From contig NZ_AOLJ01000014.1 in assembly GCF_000336775.1 (NCBI RefSeq), positions 81,478-145,477 of the forward strand: 64,000 bases of DNA. Reading direction: 5' to 3'. Within the stretch, counting starts at the first letter, position 1; each line of letters starts with the position of its first letter. This DNA comes from Haloferax gibbonsii ATCC 33959. Its GTDB lineage: Archaea > Halobacteriota > Halobacteria > Halobacteriales > Haloferacaceae. The notes beneath the pieces were generated by a model, which worked only from the letters and a program-made list of their open reading frames with translations, ran no database searches and was not told the origin of the DNA. Made by a program: the position numbers and the translations under genes. This document shows positions 34,088 through 43,183 of this stretch, one piece after another.

Positions 34088-35446
34088 ATGAACGAACCCA
34101 AACTCGACGTATCGGCGGTGATGAGCGGTGACTGGCGGGGATATCTCTCGGAGATGGGGCCGTCGTGGGTCGCGGGCGCGGTCGCGGCGGGGCCGGCGAC
34201 GATGGCGACCGTGCTCACGGCCGGCGCGACGTTCGGCTACGCGATGCTGTGGGTCGTGGTGCTCTCGGCGGTCCTCGGCGCGTCGGCGCAGTACCTGTCG
34301 ATGCGACTCGGCCTGCTCACGGAGGACGGTATCATCGCCGTGGTCGAACGCGAACTGGGCGACGGCTGGGCGTGGGTGCTCGTCGCCGACGGGGTGCTGG
34401 CCGCGGGGCTGGCCCAACTGGTCATCATGAAGGGCCTCGCGGACGTGAGCGCGACGATAACCGGCGTCGACGCCCGGGTCTGGGGCGTCGCGTGGGCGGT
34501 CGTCCTCGCCGCCGGACTCGCCGGGCGGGGCTACCGCTTCGTCGAACTTCTCGCCAAGGGGCTCGTCGCGGCCGTCGTCGTCGCGTTCCTCGCGTCGCTG
34601 TTTTTCGTCCCCGTCGACCCGGCGGCCGCGGCCGCCGGGCTCGTGCCACGCATCCCGGCGGGGGTCGACGGCGCGCTCGTCGCCGCCGGCATCCTCGGGG
34701 GCGCGGTCCACATCACGCTCATCACGATGCACTCGTACACGATGCGCGCCCGCGGCTGGACGACCCGCGACTACGGGCTGGCGACGTTCGACGTGGGCGC
34801 GTCGATGCTCGTCGCCTTCGGCATCTACAGCCTCGCCATCTTCGTCGTCGCGGCGGGCGTCCTCCACACCCCCGAGGTGGCCGCGAGCGACCTCTCGGCG
34901 GTGGCGGCCGCGCAGGCGCTCGGCCCGCTGGCGGGCGCGAACGCCAAGTGGCTGTTCCTCCTCGGCCTCTTGGGGGCGGCCGTCTCCACGCTCGGCGGCA
35001 ACACCGTCGTCCCGCCGTACCTCGTCGCCGACAAACTGGGCTGGGGGACGGACCTCTCCGACGATCGGTACCGCGCGCTCCTCGCGGGCGTGGCGCTGTT
35101 CTCCGGCGTCGGCGCGTTCCTCGGCGGCGCGTTCTTCCCGCTTCTCGTGTTGGTGCTGGCGTTCGGGCTCGTCGGCACGCCCTTCGCCATCGCCGTCGTG
35201 CTCGTCCTGCTCAACAGCGACGCGGTCGCGGAGCCGAACTCGACGCTCGCGAACCTCGGCGGCGTCGTGCTGCTGGCCATCACGACCGTCCTCGCCGCGA
35301 ACTTCGTCCGCTCGCGGGCGCTGTCCGACCTCGGTGACCCGCTTTCGGTGTTCGTCGTCGCCTTCGCCGCGGCGATGGGTGCCGCGACGCTCGGACTCCT
35401 CGGCAAGTTCGTCCGCGAGACCGTCGGGCGACCGACCGCGGCCTGA
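34088..35446 (+). CDS. Nramp-family transporter with non-canonical metal-site motifs
   Basis: A 452-residue protein with about eleven membrane segments and the Nramp fold (GPSWVAG at 24-30, AGATFGY at 45-51, and the TM6-like ILGGAVHITLITMHSY at 202-217). In canonical Nramp the TM1 motif is DPGN and the TM6 motif MPH. Here these align to GPAT (residues 35-38) and HIT (208-210), so the acidic/amide and Met ligands of a Mn/Fe site are missing. It may move Mg2+ or another substrate. A TTTTGT box lies 28 bases upstream of the ATG. Confidence 0.9.
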   Translation: MNEPKLDVSAVMSGDWRGYLSEMGPSWVAGAVAAGPATMATVLTAGATFGYAMLWVVVLSAVLGASAQYLSMRLGLLTEDGIIAVVERELGDGWAWVLVADGVLAAGLAQLVIMKGLADVSATITGVDARVWGVAWAVVLAAGLAGRGYRFVELLAKGLVAAVVVAFLASLFFVPVDPAAAAAGLVPRIPAGVDGALVAAGILGGAVHITLITMHSYTMRARGWTTRDYGLATFDVGASMLVAFGIYSLAIFVVAAGVLHTPEVAASDLSAVAAAQALGPLAGANAKWLFLLGLLGAAVSTLGGNTVVPPYLVADKLGWGTDLSDDRYRALLAGVALFSGVGAFLGGAFFPLLVLVLAFGLVGTPFAIAVVLVLLNSDAVAEPNSTLANLGGVVLLAITTVLAANFVRSRALSDLGDPLSVFVVAFAAAMGAATLGLLGKFVRETVGRPTAA

Positions 35447-35517
35447 CCGGCAGGCGCTCACTCGCGGGGGGATCAGGCGACTTATTTTCGACCCCGACAA
35501 GCGACAGGGACGCGACA

Positions 35518-37164
35518 GTGCCCTCCGAAACAGCCGCGGACGATACCCTCGACGGCGTCGTCCCCGACGACGATGTCCCTGACAGCGACATCTCTGACGA
35601 CGATGTCTCCGATAGCGACGTCCCCGACGACGAACGCGAGGCGCTCTTGACCATCGGCCACGGCGCGGTCGTCGCCTCCGGCGGACAGTCGCTCCAGCGG
35701 GCGCTGACGACGGCGACCGAGTACGCGCTCGCACAGGGGTTCGGCCCGGTCGTCTACGGCGTCTACGCGTTCGCGTGGCGAGTCTCCCAGCTCCTGTTCC
35801 GTCTCGTGAACTTCGGGTCGGTCCCGACGCTCCAGCGGTACCTCTCCGCGCACGACGACGACCCCGCGCGGCAGGGACGAGTGGTGGGGCTGGCGTATCT
35901 GACGACGCTCGTCGTCGGTCTCGGATTCGCCGGCGGGTTGGTCCTCGCGAGCGGGCGGCTCAACGCCGCGACCGTCTCGCACCCCGACTTCCCGCCGACG
36001 ATACACCTGTTCGCGGCGCTGGTTATCCTCGTCGGCTTGGTGCAGGTCCACGCGGGAATCCTCAGGGCCGTGCAGTCGGCCCGCGGCGAGGCGCTTTTCA
36101 ACCGCGTCCTCCGCCCGGCGGTCAGGCTCGTGGGGGCCGTCGGCGCGATGGCGCTCGGGTACTCGCTCGTCGGCGTCGCCGGCGCGTTCGTCGTCGGCAT
36201 GGCCGTGCTCGTCTTGGTGGGCTTTCCGATGGCCGTCTCGGCGAGCGGTATCCGACCCGGTCTTCGCGGCGTTCGCTCCGAGGCCCGGCGGTTCTACAAC
36301 CACTCCGCGCCCATCGCGCTGAGCAGCCTCGGGAAGGTGTTCCAGAACCGCGTCGACGTGATGCTCGTGGGGTTCCTCCTGACCGCGAAGGCGGCGGGCG
36401 TCTACAACGTCGTGCTCGTGTTGGTGACGCTGGCGTGGATTCCGCTCCTCTCGTTCAACATGCTCCTGCCGCCGGTCGCGTCGGCGCTCTACGCCGACGA
36501 CGAGATGGAGACGCTCAACGCGGTGTACACGGCTGTGACGCGGCTCATCGTCACCTGCGTCGTTCCGATACTGGTCGTGCTCACGGTGTACGGACGGTCG
36601 ATTCTCTCCGTGTTCGGCCCGAACTTCACGGCGGGCTACGTCCCCCTCGTGGTCTATCTCGGCGGCGTCTTAGTCGGGAGCGCCGTCGGCGCGACGGGGT
36701 GGCTGCTCATGATGACCGACCACCAGTACGCCCGGATGGCGCTCGACTGGCTCTTAGCCGTGCTGAACACGCTCCTCACGCTCGCGTTCGTCCGGGCGTT
36801 CGGCTTGTCGGGCGCGGCGCTCGGCACGGCCGTCGCCATCGCCGTCCAGAACTCGATTCAGGTCGTCCTCCTTCGCCGCTTCGAGGGGCTGTGGCCCTTC
36901 GACGCGACGTTTCTCAAGCCGCTCGGCGCGGGCGTCGCGGCGGCCGGCGTCATGTTCTTCGTCCGCGAGGCGTTGGGCGGGTCCGGTGCGGTCGTCGTCG
37001 CCACCGGCGCGACGCTGGGCGCGGCGACCTACGTGGTCGCGCTCGGCGCGCTCGGCGTCAACGACCGCGACCGACTCGTGGTGACGGCGTTGGCCGCCCG
37101 CTACCGCCGGGCGATAGCTGCGGCCCTCGGCGAACGAGGGCTCGGCACGTTCGGGAACCGATAG
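35518..37164 (+). CDS. Polysaccharide/lipid flippase, MOP superfamily (RfbX/MurJ-like)
   Basis: A 548-residue protein with about 12-14 membrane segments after a 40-residue acidic head of repeated Asp-Val/Ile-Ser/Pro-Asp units (residues 10-38). Recognisable pieces are YGVYAFAWRVSQLLFRL, RFYNHSAPIALSSLGKVFQN and NAVYTAVTRLIV, typical of O-antigen or N-glycan lipid flippases. It probably moves lipid-linked sugars across the membrane, for surface glycans or S-layer glycosylation. The start is GTG. No glycosyltransferase gene is next to it. Confidence 0.92.
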   Translation: MPSETAADDTLDGVVPDDDVPDSDISDDDVSDSDVPDDEREALLTIGHGAVVASGGQSLQRALTTATEYALAQGFGPVVYGVYAFAWRVSQLLFRLVNFGSVPTLQRYLSAHDDDPARQGRVVGLAYLTTLVVGLGFAGGLVLASGRLNAATVSHPDFPPTIHLFAALVILVGLVQVHAGILRAVQSARGEALFNRVLRPAVRLVGAVGAMALGYSLVGVAGAFVVGMAVLVLVGFPMAVSASGIRPGLRGVRSEARRFYNHSAPIALSSLGKVFQNRVDVMLVGFLLTAKAAGVYNVVLVLVTLAWIPLLSFNMLLPPVASALYADDEMETLNAVYTAVTRLIVTCVVPILVVLTVYGRSILSVFGPNFTAGYVPLVVYLGGVLVGSAVGATGWLLMMTDHQYARMALDWLLAVLNTLLTLAFVRAFGLSGAALGTAVAIAVQNSIQVVLLRRFEGLWPFDATFLKPLGAGVAAAGVMFFVREALGGSGAVVVATGATLGAATYVVALGALGVNDRDRLVVTALAARYRRAIAAALGERGLGTFGNR

Positions 37165-37467
37165 CGGTCGCTCGCGGGGGTTCGGATTCGCCACACTCGC
37201 GAGTCGGGCCGGCGACCGACGAGCGTCGAAGAAGTCTCTCGCCGAGACAGGGTGTCGCCCAGAACACTAACGGCCGGTCTCATCCCGAGGCGGCGTGCCG
37301 CGTCGACCGGGAAACCCTCGTGCCGGGCGGTCCGTCTTTCGGGCGCGGACGTTCCGAAGTACGCCGGCGTCTGCCGGCCAGTAGCTGTCGCGTACCCGGG
37401 TTCGCCGTGCTGTCATCGCTCCCGAAGCGGGAACACTCGGACGGGGACTTGAGGTACGCAGTCGACC
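37165..37467. other. Convergent intergenic region, no gene seen
   Basis: 303 bases between the flippase and the lipoprotein genes, which converge here. I see no convincing coding frame. It contains short GC-rich palindromes (CTCGCGAG near 37196, and TCCCGAAGCGGGA near 37420) that may act in transcript ends, but none has a strong T run. Confidence 0.5.
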
Positions 37468-37911
37468 CTAGCGCGCCGGGGGTAAAACGAGTTCCGACCG
37501 GCGGGCGTCGTCGCCGGCGAAGAAGACTGCCCGAAGTCGGACGACTTGCCCGTCGACGCGGACGTAGTAGAGACGGTCTTCGGACCGGTCGAACGCCGGG
37601 AGCGCGTCGAGGTCCGCGCGGAGGGCGTCGTAGTCGCTCAGGCAGTCGGAGATACTCGACTCGCGGGGGTGGCCCTCGGCGGCCGCTTCGACCACCTTCA
37701 GCACCCACGGGCTGTTCGCGACCCGTGGGTCGGCGGCGTCGACGACGGTCGCCCCGTCCGGGGCGTTCCCGACCAGTTCCGCCCGGAGGACGATTTCGGC
37801 CGACGTACACCCACGAAGCGACGAGCAGCCGGCGAGGCCGCCGGTCAGCCCGACGCCGACCGCCGCGGCTCCGTGACGGAGTAGCTGACGGCGAGAGGGT
37901 CGACCGGCCAT
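37468..37911 (-). CDS. Tat-exported lipoprotein, 147 aa
   Basis: A twin-arginine signal (SRRQLL, residues 6-11) and a lipobox LAGC with Cys29 mark a Tat-exported, lipid-anchored protein. The mature part is beta-rich with a second cysteine pair (CLSDYD) and a VVEAAAEGHP segment. No family recognised. It is downstream of the reductase on the same strand, 43 bases apart, and may be co-transcribed with it. Confidence 0.82.
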   Translation of the reverse strand: MAGRPSRRQLLRHGAAAVGVGLTGGLAGCSSLRGCTSAEIVLRAELVGNAPDGATVVDAADPRVANSPWVLKVVEAAAEGHPRESSISDCLSDYDALRADLDALPAFDRSEDRLYYVRVDGQVVRLRAVFFAGDDARRSELVLPPAR

Positions 37912-37953
37912 CGACTGACAGAAATTCGGAGAAACTGATAAGTCTTCCGTCGA

Positions 37954-39339
37954 CTACAGCGCGTACTCGTCTTCGCGCAGTTGGACGTACTTGCCCTTGC
38001 GGTACTTCACCTTCGTCCGCTGGTACTGCGTGGCGAGTTTGGCGGCGCTGAACCCCGCGCTGAGCTTCGAGGCGCCGAACGCCTTGTAGCCCTCGTCCTT
38101 TTCGAGGAGCTTCCGGGCCGCCTTGAACGTCTTGTCCCACTGGCCGGGGCCGTAGTCGTGGACGATTTCGGCCATGGCGACGTTCCGGAGGATTTCGTCG
38201 CCGATGGCGTCCTTCCAGCGGTCGTTGTAGTCGCTCAGGTCGCCCTCGGCGGCGAGTTCGCCGGCGATGGCTCCCGTCCGGACGGCGACGTGGTCGCCGC
38301 CCTCGTGGAAGGCCGAAGTCGCGCCCATCGCCCCGCCGGTGACGGCGATGCCGGCCGCCGCGGGCGAGTCGATAGGTCGCGTCGAGGAGATGGCGTACGT
38401 CTCGGTTCCCTTCGTCTTCCCGCGGTCCTCGACGAGAGGGAAGTCCTCGTCGATGTCGTACTCGTCGCCGTACTCCTGTTCGAGAAGGCGGCGGACGTAC
38501 TCGCGGCCCTGCGGGATTCGCTCGTCGTCCTCGCGGAGGAGCTTGTACGCCTCGCGGTCTTCGACCTCGTCGATGTCGAGGCCGATGGGCATCGTGAGGC
38601 CGACCCGGCAGACGTTGTTGTCGTTCGGGAAAATCCACGGATACGCCGTGTGGCCGGGCATGTAGCCCCACCAGAACTTGATTGCGCCGTCGACCTCGTC
38701 GAACAGTTCCGGCGGGAACTCGCGGTGTTCCTGATAGGCGATGTGGTTCGCCTCGGTCGACGACAGGCGGTCCGTGATGGGGAACGGAAGCAGGTCGTCG
38801 AGCACCTTGTTCGTGACCGTCCGCTGGGGGCCGTCGGCGAGCACGACGAAGTCGGCGCCCACGTCCTCGCCGTTGGCGAGGCGGACGACGTGCCGGGGGT
38901 CGTCGCCGGCGGCGTCGAGGTCGGTCTCTACATCGCGGACGGAGGCCTTCACGCGGTACTCCGCGCCGACGTCTTCGGCGCGACTGCGGAGCCAGTCGTC
39001 GAACTTCGCCCGGTGGAAGGTGTAGCCGAACTCGTCGTACGAGGAGTCGATGCCGGTGCTCCGAAGGGTCAGCGACTCGTTCGGCCCGATGAACTCCGCG
39101 CGGTCGAGGATGTCGAGCACGACGTCGTCGGGGAACTCGTCGGGGTGGATTCCCATGATGTCCACCCAGTAGTCGAGGATACCGGCCGCGTCCGTCGAGT
39201 CGGGCCCGAGGCCCGGTCGGTCTGCTCGGGGGACGCCCTTCTCGAGGACCAGGGCGGAGGCCCCGGCCGAGGCCGCGGCGTGTGCCGCCGACGTGCCGGC
39301 CGGACCGCCGCCGATGATGGCGACATCTACGCGTTCCAT
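37954..39339 (-). CDS. Geranylgeranyl-reductase-family FAD-dependent oxidoreductase
   Basis: A 461-residue flavoprotein. The N-terminal dinucleotide motif VAIIGGGPAGTSAAHAAASAG is at residues 6-26; the second FAD motif VVLADGPQ is near 165; the substrate-domain segment YPWIFPNDNNVCRVGLTM follows, and the third FAD motif IAVTGGAMGATSAFHEGG is near 340. The family saturates isoprenoid chains of archaeal lipids or of quinones, and also includes halogenase and epoxidase relatives. The substrate is not certain. A TATTAAA box is 27 bases upstream of the ATG. Confidence 0.88.
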   Translation of the reverse strand: MERVDVAIIGGGPAGTSAAHAAASAGASALVLEKGVPRADRPGLGPDSTDAAGILDYWVDIMGIHPDEFPDDVVLDILDRAEFIGPNESLTLRSTGIDSSYDEFGYTFHRAKFDDWLRSRAEDVGAEYRVKASVRDVETDLDAAGDDPRHVVRLANGEDVGADFVVLADGPQRTVTNKVLDDLLPFPITDRLSSTEANHIAYQEHREFPPELFDEVDGAIKFWWGYMPGHTAYPWIFPNDNNVCRVGLTMPIGLDIDEVEDREAYKLLREDDERIPQGREYVRRLLEQEYGDEYDIDEDFPLVEDRGKTKGTETYAISSTRPIDSPAAAGIAVTGGAMGATSAFHEGGDHVAVRTGAIAGELAAEGDLSDYNDRWKDAIGDEILRNVAMAEIVHDYGPGQWDKTFKAARKLLEKDEGYKAFGASKLSAGFSAAKLATQYQRTKVKYRKGKYVQLREDEYAL

Positions 39340-39362
39340 ACCGCTACAGCACTTCGCTCAGG

Positions 39363-39369
39363 TATTAAA
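39363..39369 (-). promoter_or_regulatory. TATA-like box of the geranylgeranyl-reductase-like gene
   Basis: TATTAAA centred 27 bases before ATG 39339, the spacing of a leaderless transcript. Confidence 0.55.
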
Positions 39370-39574
39370 CCCCCTGAACCGACGCGGCGTCCGACGGTTT
39401 CGAGCCGCGCGTCCGCGCGCTGCACCGACCGCGCACCAGCAACGCCGCGTTCGCCGCTCGACGCGCCGCCGCTCGGCCCTCTCGACGGGAACGGCCCCCC
39501 AGTAGATTCCGTAGCGTGGCTCACCGCTCTTTCAAAATACTATTACAGATAATCTAAGGGTCCGATGAATTTCA

Positions 39575-39603
39575 CCGACGTATGTCGGTTCTGTCAACAG
39601 AAC
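39575..39603. repeat. Two abutting perfect inverted repeats with 4-base spacers
   Basis: CCGAC-GTAT-GTCGG (39575-39588) is joined, sharing a base, to GTTCTG-TCAA-CAGAAC (39588-39603). Both are perfect with four-base loops. They lie 70 bases before the right-hand ATG, upstream of its TATA box. Tandem operators or paired RNA hairpins are possible. Confidence 0.5.
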
Positions 39604-39640
39604 TCAGCCGAATACCGAGGTTGATAACCGAGTGCGGGGG

Positions 39641-39646
39641 TTTATA
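39641..39646 (+). promoter_or_regulatory. TATA box of the 75-residue gene
   Basis: TTTATA is centred about 29 bases before ATG 39673, consistent with a leaderless message. Confidence 0.55.
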
Positions 39647-39672
39647 GCGGAGAGCGCGGTAGCTCCGAGTCA

Positions 39673-39900
39673 ATGACCGCAGACGAGCCGGACGAACCGA
39701 GAGAGCCCGTCGTGTTTCGCGACGAGACGGGCGACCTCGTCTTCGTCGACGGCGGCCCCGCCCCACAGGGGTATGCGCCCGTTGCGTGGAGACTCGGTGA
39801 AGACGGCTCGCGGTTCGTCGTCGACCCGACAGTCGATGCCGTCGCGGTCACCCGTACGATTTCGAAACGTCGCCCGCGACGGCGCGAGCCCATCGAGTGA
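39673..39900 (+). CDS. Small acidic conserved hypothetical protein, 75 aa
   Basis: A soluble protein with a repeated beta-type pattern (VVFRDETGDLVFVDGG; PVAWRLGEDGSRFVVD). It ends in a basic KRRPRRREP tail. No family is recognised. A TATA box with ideal spacing supports it as a real gene. It precedes the D-2-hydroxyacid dehydrogenase by 55 bases, perhaps in the same transcript. Confidence 0.72.
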   Translation: MTADEPDEPREPVVFRDETGDLVFVDGGPAPQGYAPVAWRLGEDGSRFVVDPTVDAVAVTRTISKRRPRRREPIE

Positions 39901-39955
39901 GCGTCCACCCGGCCGAATCGGACAGATTCATCACCGACTTCGAGAATCATCGAGC

Positions 39956-40915
39956 ATGTCCGACCCAGACATCGCGGTGCTTCGGCAGAAGATTCACGGC
40001 CTGTCTGCCGAGGCGTACGCCGAAACGCTCCGCGAGCGGCTCCCCGACCGCGAGGTCGCCCTCGCGACTACCCCCGCCGAGGAGCGCGACCTCCTCTCCC
40101 GCGCGCGAGTCGCGACCGGCTTCGACGCGGACGAAGCGGACCTCGAAGCCGCCGAGAACCTCGACCTGTTCGCCTGCGTGTTCGCCGGCACGGGCCACCT
40201 CCCCATCGAGGCGTTCGAGGCCCGCGACGTGGCCGTCACAAACGCCTCCGGCGTCCACGGTCCGAACATCGCCGAACAGGTCCTCGGCAGCCTCCTCTAC
40301 TTCGCTCGCCGCTTCCACGTCGCTGAGCGCCAGCAGGACGCCGGCGTCTGGCAGTCGTACCAGACGGTCGAACTGCAGGACTCGACGGTCACCGTCGTCG
40401 GTCTCGGCGCGCTCGGCGAGGCGATCGTGGACCGACTCGAACCGTTCGGCGTCGAGACCGTCGGCGTGCGCTACTCGCCGGAGAAGGGCGGCCCGACCGA
40501 CGAGGTCGTCGGCTTCGACGACGAACAGGGCCTCCACGACGCCTTCGCCCGCGGGGACTACGTCGTCATCGCGTGCCCGCTGACCGACGCCACTCGCGGC
40601 CTCGTCGACGCCGACGCGTTCGCGTCGATGGCCCCCGACACCGTCCTCGTCAACGTCGGCCGCGGCCCGGTCGTCGACACCGACGCGCTCGTCTCGCAAC
40701 TCCGGAGCAACGGCATCCGCGGGGCGGCACTCGACGTGACCGACCCCGAACCGCTGCCCTCTGACCACCCGCTCTGGGACTTCGAAAACGTCCTCATCAC
40801 CCCCCACAACGCCGGCCACACCCCGAAGTACTGGGAACGCATGGCCGACATCATCGCCGAGAACCTCGACAAACTGGACGCCGGCGACGGCGACCTGCGG
40901 AACCGCGTGGCCTAA
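39956..40915 (+). CDS. D-2-hydroxyacid dehydrogenase (NAD(P)-dependent)
   Basis: A 319-residue enzyme of the formate/glycerate dehydrogenase family. The Rossmann motif GLGALGEAIVDRL is at residues 148-160. The catalytic Arg lies in VNVGRGPVVDTDAL, the Glu in DVTDPEPLP, and the His in ITPHNAGHTP. It reversibly reduces 2-oxoacids to D-2-hydroxyacids. It resembles the D-2-hydroxyacid dehydrogenase described from Haloferax mediterranei. The ATG at 39956 begins MSDPDIAVL. The frame is open further upstream but noncoding in character. Confidence 0.94.
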   Translation: MSDPDIAVLRQKIHGLSAEAYAETLRERLPDREVALATTPAEERDLLSRARVATGFDADEADLEAAENLDLFACVFAGTGHLPIEAFEARDVAVTNASGVHGPNIAEQVLGSLLYFARRFHVAERQQDAGVWQSYQTVELQDSTVTVVGLGALGEAIVDRLEPFGVETVGVRYSPEKGGPTDEVVGFDDEQGLHDAFARGDYVVIACPLTDATRGLVDADAFASMAPDTVLVNVGRGPVVDTDALVSQLRSNGIRGAALDVTDPEPLPSDHPLWDFENVLITPHNAGHTPKYWERMADIIAENLDKLDAGDGDLRNRVA

Positions 40916-41029
40916 TCCGAGTCGACTCAGCGACTCCGCGATCCGCGACCCTACAACCCCACAGTCGACGGCACCGCGACCGGATTCCGCACCGAAACTG
41001 TCAATCCAGTAGCTACTGTCGGTTGTGCC

Positions 41030-41290
41030 GTGCAGTTCTCAGCGTGGCGGTGGAACCGAATTCTCGCCTTTTTCGGCGGCGCGGGACTCCTCGTTTTCGT
41101 CCCGTGGTCCGGGCTCTCGCCCGCCCTCCCGGAGTGGACGATAGACGTGCTGCTGTCCGTCCCGTTCGGCCTGTGCGTCTACGGGTTCACCGAACAGCCG
41201 CGAAAAGTGATTGCGCTGATTCCGGTCGGAACCGCGCTCGGAATCGGGGTGCTCGCCCTGTACCGGGCGTCCGGCGTGCACCTGTTTTGA
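41030..41290 (+). CDS. Small membrane protein, 86 aa
   Basis: Three hydrophobic segments (about residues 9-28, 37-53 and 61-77) in a short protein starting with GTG. The region just before holds no strong TATA box. It lies between the hydroxyacid dehydrogenase and the convergent ilvD. No family recognised. Confidence 0.68.
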   Translation: MQFSAWRWNRILAFFGGAGLLVFVPWSGLSPALPEWTIDVLLSVPFGLCVYGFTEQPRKVIALIPVGTALGIGVLALYRASGVHLF

Positions 41291-41332
41291 CGACTGTGGT
41301 CGCGTCGCGGGAGACGCCGCGGCGACTCGTCG

Positions 41333-43087
41333 TTACTCGTCGCGCGTGAGCGCGGGGTTCGTCACCGCGCCGTTCGCGGCGGAACCGAAGTCGCGGGCGT
41401 ACTTCGCCAGCACGCCGGAGGTGTACGCCGGCGGCTTGGGTTCCCAGTCCTCTTTCCGCGTTTCGAGTTCTTCGTCGGTGAGGTCCACGGAGAGTTCGCG
41501 GTTCGGGATGTCGACGGTCACCTCGTCGCCGTCTTCGAGGAGGCCGATGGGGCCGCCCTCGGTCGCCTCGGGGGCGACGTGGCCGACCATCGGGCCGCGC
41601 GTCGCGCCGGAGAACCGGCCGTCGGTGAGAAGCGCCACGTCGTCCTCGTGGCCCTGTCCGACGACGGCCGCGGTGACGCCGAGCATCTCGCGCATGCCGG
41701 GGCCGCCGCGCGGACCCTCGTTGCGGATGGCGATGACGTCGCCCTCCTCGATGTGGCCCTCCTGCACGTAGCGCATCGCGTCCTCCTCGTTCTCGAAGAC
41801 GCGGGCGGGGCCGGTGTGGTGGAAGGCGTCGTCGCCGGTCACCTTCAGGACCGCGCCGTCGGGCGCGAGGTTGCCGGTGAGAATCTTGATGGCTCCCTCC
41901 TCCTGATACGGCTCGTCGACCGTGTAGAGGAAGTCCGCTTCGAGGCCCTCGTCGTCCGGGAGGTCGAGGTGGTCGAGTTCCTCGGCGATGGTGCGACCGG
42001 TGACGGTCATCGCGTCGCCGTGGAACAGGTCGGCCTCGACGAGACGGCGGATGACGACCGGGATGCCCCCGATTTCGTGGAGGTCGTTCATGACGCGCGT
42101 GCCGCCGGGCTGGAGGTTGGCGATTTTCGGCGTGCGCCGGGAGATTTCGTCGAACTCCTCGATGTCGAGGTCGACGCCCGCCTCGGCGGCGAGCGCGAGC
42201 AGGTGGAGCACGGCGTTGGTCGACCCGCCGGTAGCGACCTGCAGGGTGATGGCGTTCTCGAAGGACTTCTTCGTGAGGATGTCGGAGGGGCGGCGGTCGT
42301 TTTCGACGCAGTCGAGGACGACCTCGCCGGCGCGGCGGGCGTTCTCGTAGCGCTCGTCGGACTCGGCAGGTGCGGAAGCCGACCCGAGCGGGGCCAGTCC
42401 GAGTGCCTCGGAGATGGAGGCCATCGTGTTGGCCGTGAACATCCCGCCGCAGGAGCCCGCGCCGGGGCAGGCGTGGCGTTCGAGGTCGTCGAGTTCGTCG
42501 GCGCTCATGTCACCTTCGGCGTAGGTGCCGACGCCCTCGAAGACGTTCTGGACGGTGACCTCGCGGCCCTCGTGCTGGCCGGGCATGATGGAACCGCCGT
42601 AGAGGAAGACGGAGGGGAGGTCCGTCCGGATGGCGGCCATCATCATGCCGGGGAGGTTCTTGTCGCAGCCGGCGACGGTGACGAGCGCGTCCATGCGCTC
42701 GCCGAAGGAGACGAGTTCGACGGAGTCGGCGATGACCTCGCGGGAGATGAGCGAGGCCTTCATGCCCTCGGTCCCCATGGAGATGGCGTCGGAGATGGTG
42801 ACGGTCCCGAACTCGATGGGCATCCCGCCCGCGGCGTCGATGCCCTCGATGGCCGCGTCGGCAACGTCGTCGAGGTGGACGTTACACGGCGTGATGTCGG
42901 CGGCGGGGTTCGGCACGCCGACCATCGGCGACGAGAAGTCCTCGTCGTCGAAGCCCATGGCGCGGAACATCGCACGGTGCGGGGCCTTGTCGGGACCCTC
43001 CGTGACCTCCGTGCTGCGGAGGTTCGGGTCCTTACCGCTGGAGAACACGTCGTCCGGGTCCTCCTCGCGTGGGGACTGCTGGCTCAT
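41333..43087 (-). CDS. ilvD: Dihydroxy-acid dehydratase
   Basis: A 584-residue IlvD/Edd-family enzyme. It dehydrates dihydroxy-isovalerate and -methylvalerate in valine and isoleucine synthesis. The three Fe-S cluster cysteines fall in [19 protein letters not shown] and [16 protein letters not shown]; the C-terminal [19 protein letters not shown] block is characteristic. Sugar-acid dehydratases share the fold, but this pattern fits IlvD. No other ilv gene is adjacent. The Fe-S carrier of the window could serve it. Confidence 0.96.
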   Translation of the reverse strand: MSQQSPREEDPDDVFSSGKDPNLRSTEVTEGPDKAPHRAMFRAMGFDDEDFSSPMVGVPNPAADITPCNVHLDDVADAAIEGIDAAGGMPIEFGTVTISDAISMGTEGMKASLISREVIADSVELVSFGERMDALVTVAGCDKNLPGMMMAAIRTDLPSVFLYGGSIMPGQHEGREVTVQNVFEGVGTYAEGDMSADELDDLERHACPGAGSCGGMFTANTMASISEALGLAPLGSASAPAESDERYENARRAGEVVLDCVENDRRPSDILTKKSFENAITLQVATGGSTNAVLHLLALAAEAGVDLDIEEFDEISRRTPKIANLQPGGTRVMNDLHEIGGIPVVIRRLVEADLFHGDAMTVTGRTIAEELDHLDLPDDEGLEADFLYTVDEPYQEEGAIKILTGNLAPDGAVLKVTGDDAFHHTGPARVFENEEDAMRYVQEGHIEEGDVIAIRNEGPRGGPGMREMLGVTAAVVGQGHEDDVALLTDGRFSGATRGPMVGHVAPEATEGGPIGLLEDGDEVTVDIPNRELSVDLTDEELETRKEDWEPKPPAYTSGVLAKYARDFGSAANGAVTNPALTRDE

Positions 43088-43183
43088 ACCTCTTCGGAGC
43101 GTGTGCGCGAACTTAAATGGCCGCGACTGGGCAGACGTTGCAGTCGGATTCGCCCGACGACCCTCGATTCTGTGGGCGCTTAC

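Larger units (their letters stand above)
39340..39672. other. Divergent intergenic region with paired palindromes and two promoters
   Basis: 333 bases between the reductase (minus) and the 75-residue gene (plus). Left is the reductase TATA box at 39363-39369, right is TTTATA at 39641-39646, 28-30 bases before ATG 39673. The middle (about 39520-39660) is AT-richer and holds two adjacent perfect inverted repeats (see next entry). I see no gene in it. Confidence 0.6.

Noticed and set aside
37252..37452. 66-residue plus-strand frame in the flippase-lipoprotein gap
   Set aside because: Arg/Ser/Pro-rich composition, no promoter spacing or domain; more likely noncoding.
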